From: Blastocatellia bacterium
GTDB taxonomy: Bacteria > Acidobacteriota > Blastocatellia > Pyrinomonadales > Pyrinomonadaceae
Assembly (NCBI GenBank): GCA_003175865.1
Contig: PSRF01000161.1
Location: 1 to 7,348, forward strand
Length of the DNA: 7,348 bases
Direction of reading: 5' to 3'
In this document: in pieces, positions 6,474 through 7,348 of the stretch
Position numbering within the stretch: the first letter of the stretch is position 1
Layout: every line of letters begins with the position of its first letter
Position numbers and translations under genes: made by a program
Notes under the pieces: generated by a model
Database searches by the model: none
The model's input: only the letters and a program-made list of their open reading frames with translations
What the model was told of the DNA's origin: nothing

Positions 6474-7348
6474 ATGCACCGACGCAGTTTCTTAAAAGCA
6501 GGAGCTGCACTTTCAGTTACCGCGACGTTATGTTCCGCGGAAGCTCAGGACGTCCCCAGTCACAATTGGGACAACTATGATTTTGGCCCAGGGCCAAGAG
6601 TCACGGATCGGCTGAATCAAGGACCGTTCGGCATCGAACAAGATGAAGGTTGGTACACGGTCCTGGTCACATCGCAATCGAGTGAACCTGTAAAGAACTA
6701 CGGTCTCGGTCTTGTCGGATACACGTGGGAAGAAGGTGGCCCTTCACTAGCTGCTCGAGCTGGTATCGAAACACTGGAACAACACGTTGAGAAGATAGCT
6801 TCACTTCCGTTTGTTGATGTTCTTTACATTCGTTGTGATTGGCGAGACGTCCAAACCTCCGCGGGTAAACTTAATTTGAATCCTGTGTTTGAGTTGACGC
6901 TCGAGGCTGCAAAGCGTCACAACCGGCGTGTTGCGTTTCGCATTCAGATGTCGAATACGGAAGGTCAACCGGCACGACTAGCTTTGCCAGACTTTCTCCA
7001 GAAACAAGTTCCACTAGTAAAAATCGGCAAGACTTACGGAGCTAAGGCCAACTTTGTTGAACCCAGATACGACCATCCTAAATTCCAAACTGCCTTCAAG
7101 GAACTAAACGAGTTATTAGTCCGTGAGTTTGATAGCAACCCGCTGATGGAATTTGTTGACTTGATGATGTACGGCTTCTGGGGCGAGGGTCACACGAGCA
7201 ATCTCCCGAATCCTTTTCCAGATTACCTGACCGCAGAGAAGACGTTTTTGGACATGACAAAACTGCAGCTGGGCCTTTGGAAAAATGTACCACTAGCAGT
7301 GAACACACAACCTGACATCAGTAATGTCGGAAACCGTGAGGTTCAGGA
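6474..7348 (+). CDS. Tat-exported protein, probable TIM-barrel glycoside-hydrolase-like enzyme (3' partial)
   Basis: ATG at 6474 opens a frame that stays open to the window end (291 codons visible, C-terminus missing). The N-terminus HRRSFLKAGAA is a twin-arginine signal: Arg3-Arg4, then FLK, a short hydrophobic stretch, and a likely signal peptidase I site after Ala24 (A-E-A). Cys20 is not in a lipobox, since Leu precedes it. The mature part looks like a clan-A-type (beta/alpha)8 barrel: IRCDWRDVQTSAG at about 119-131, RRVAFRIQ at about 149-156, then FVDLMMYGFWGEGH ending at His240, with Glu238 a candidate acid/base residue. This pattern recalls DUF4832 or beta-galactosidase-like proteins, recognised by eye only. 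It probably acts in the periplasm or outside the cell on a glycan that feeds the upstream genes. The gene starts three bases after the mutase stop. Exact family and substrate are unknown; a non-catalytic sugar-binding role is possible. Confidence 0.75.
   Translation, partial: MHRRSFLKAGAALSVTATLCSAEAQDVPSHNWDNYDFGPGPRVTDRLNQGPFGIEQDEGWYTVLVTSQSSEPVKNYGLGLVGYTWEEGGPSLAARAGIETLEQHVEKIASLPFVDVLYIRCDWRDVQTSAGKLNLNPVFELTLEAAKRHNRRVAFRIQMSNTEGQPARLALPDFLQKQVPLVKIGKTYGAKANFVEPRYDHPKFQTAFKELNELLVREFDSNPLMEFVDLMMYGFWGEGHTSNLPNPFPDYLTAEKTFLDMTKLQLGLWKNVPLAVNTQPDISNVGNREVQ

Noticed and set aside
1..7348. CRISPR arrays, tRNA or rRNA genes, insertion sequences or phage genes
   Set aside because: No regularly spaced direct repeats, tRNA-like folds, rRNA segments, transposase motifs or terminal inverted repeats were seen. 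Coding regions fill almost the whole window.

Overview
The window holds five genes, all on the + strand and tightly packed (gaps of 15, 9, 98 and 3 bases). This looks like the inside of one operon concerned with capture, uptake and activation of a carbohydrate. Both ends are cut: the first gene starts upstream of base 1 and the last runs past base 7348. Base composition looks intermediate. A twin-arginine secreted protein, archaeal-type GlmM-like mutases, an ACS-family transporter and a kinase/nucleotidyltransferase fusion suggest a free-living environmental bacterium. An Acidobacteriota-, Verrucomicrobiota- or Planctomycetota-like origin would fit, but this is an impression from gene style, not a demonstrated assignment.

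Layout. Bases 1-2343: a two-domain protein with an N-terminal galactokinase-like GHMP kinase and a C-terminal GlmU/RmlA-like nucleotidyltransferase domain. Bases 2359-3648: a 12-helix major facilitator of the hexuronate/anion-cation symporter type. Bases 3658-5004 and 5103-6470: two tandem paralogous alpha-D-phosphohexomutases of the archaeal GlmM type. Bases 5005-5102: the only sizeable intergenic gap, which carries a degenerate heptamer array and an inverted repeat just before the ribosome binding site of the second mutase. Bases 6474-7348: a Tat-exported protein, probably a TIM-barrel glycoside-hydrolase-like enzyme, with no stop before the window ends.

Likely joint role (inference): the exported protein acts on a glycan outside the cytoplasm, the transporter brings in a sugar or sugar acid, the kinase makes a sugar 1-phosphate, and the mutase exchanges the phosphate between C1 and C6. 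The nucleotidyltransferase-like domain either makes an NDP-sugar or senses one.

The most interesting points are substitutions in catalytic positions. The first mutase has Gly in place of the phosphoserine, with further changes in its other active-site loops, while its neighbour keeps the canonical residues. The nucleotidyltransferase domain lacks the usual metal-binding Asp and, probably, the second ligand Asn. The locus may therefore pair active enzymes with pseudoenzyme partners.
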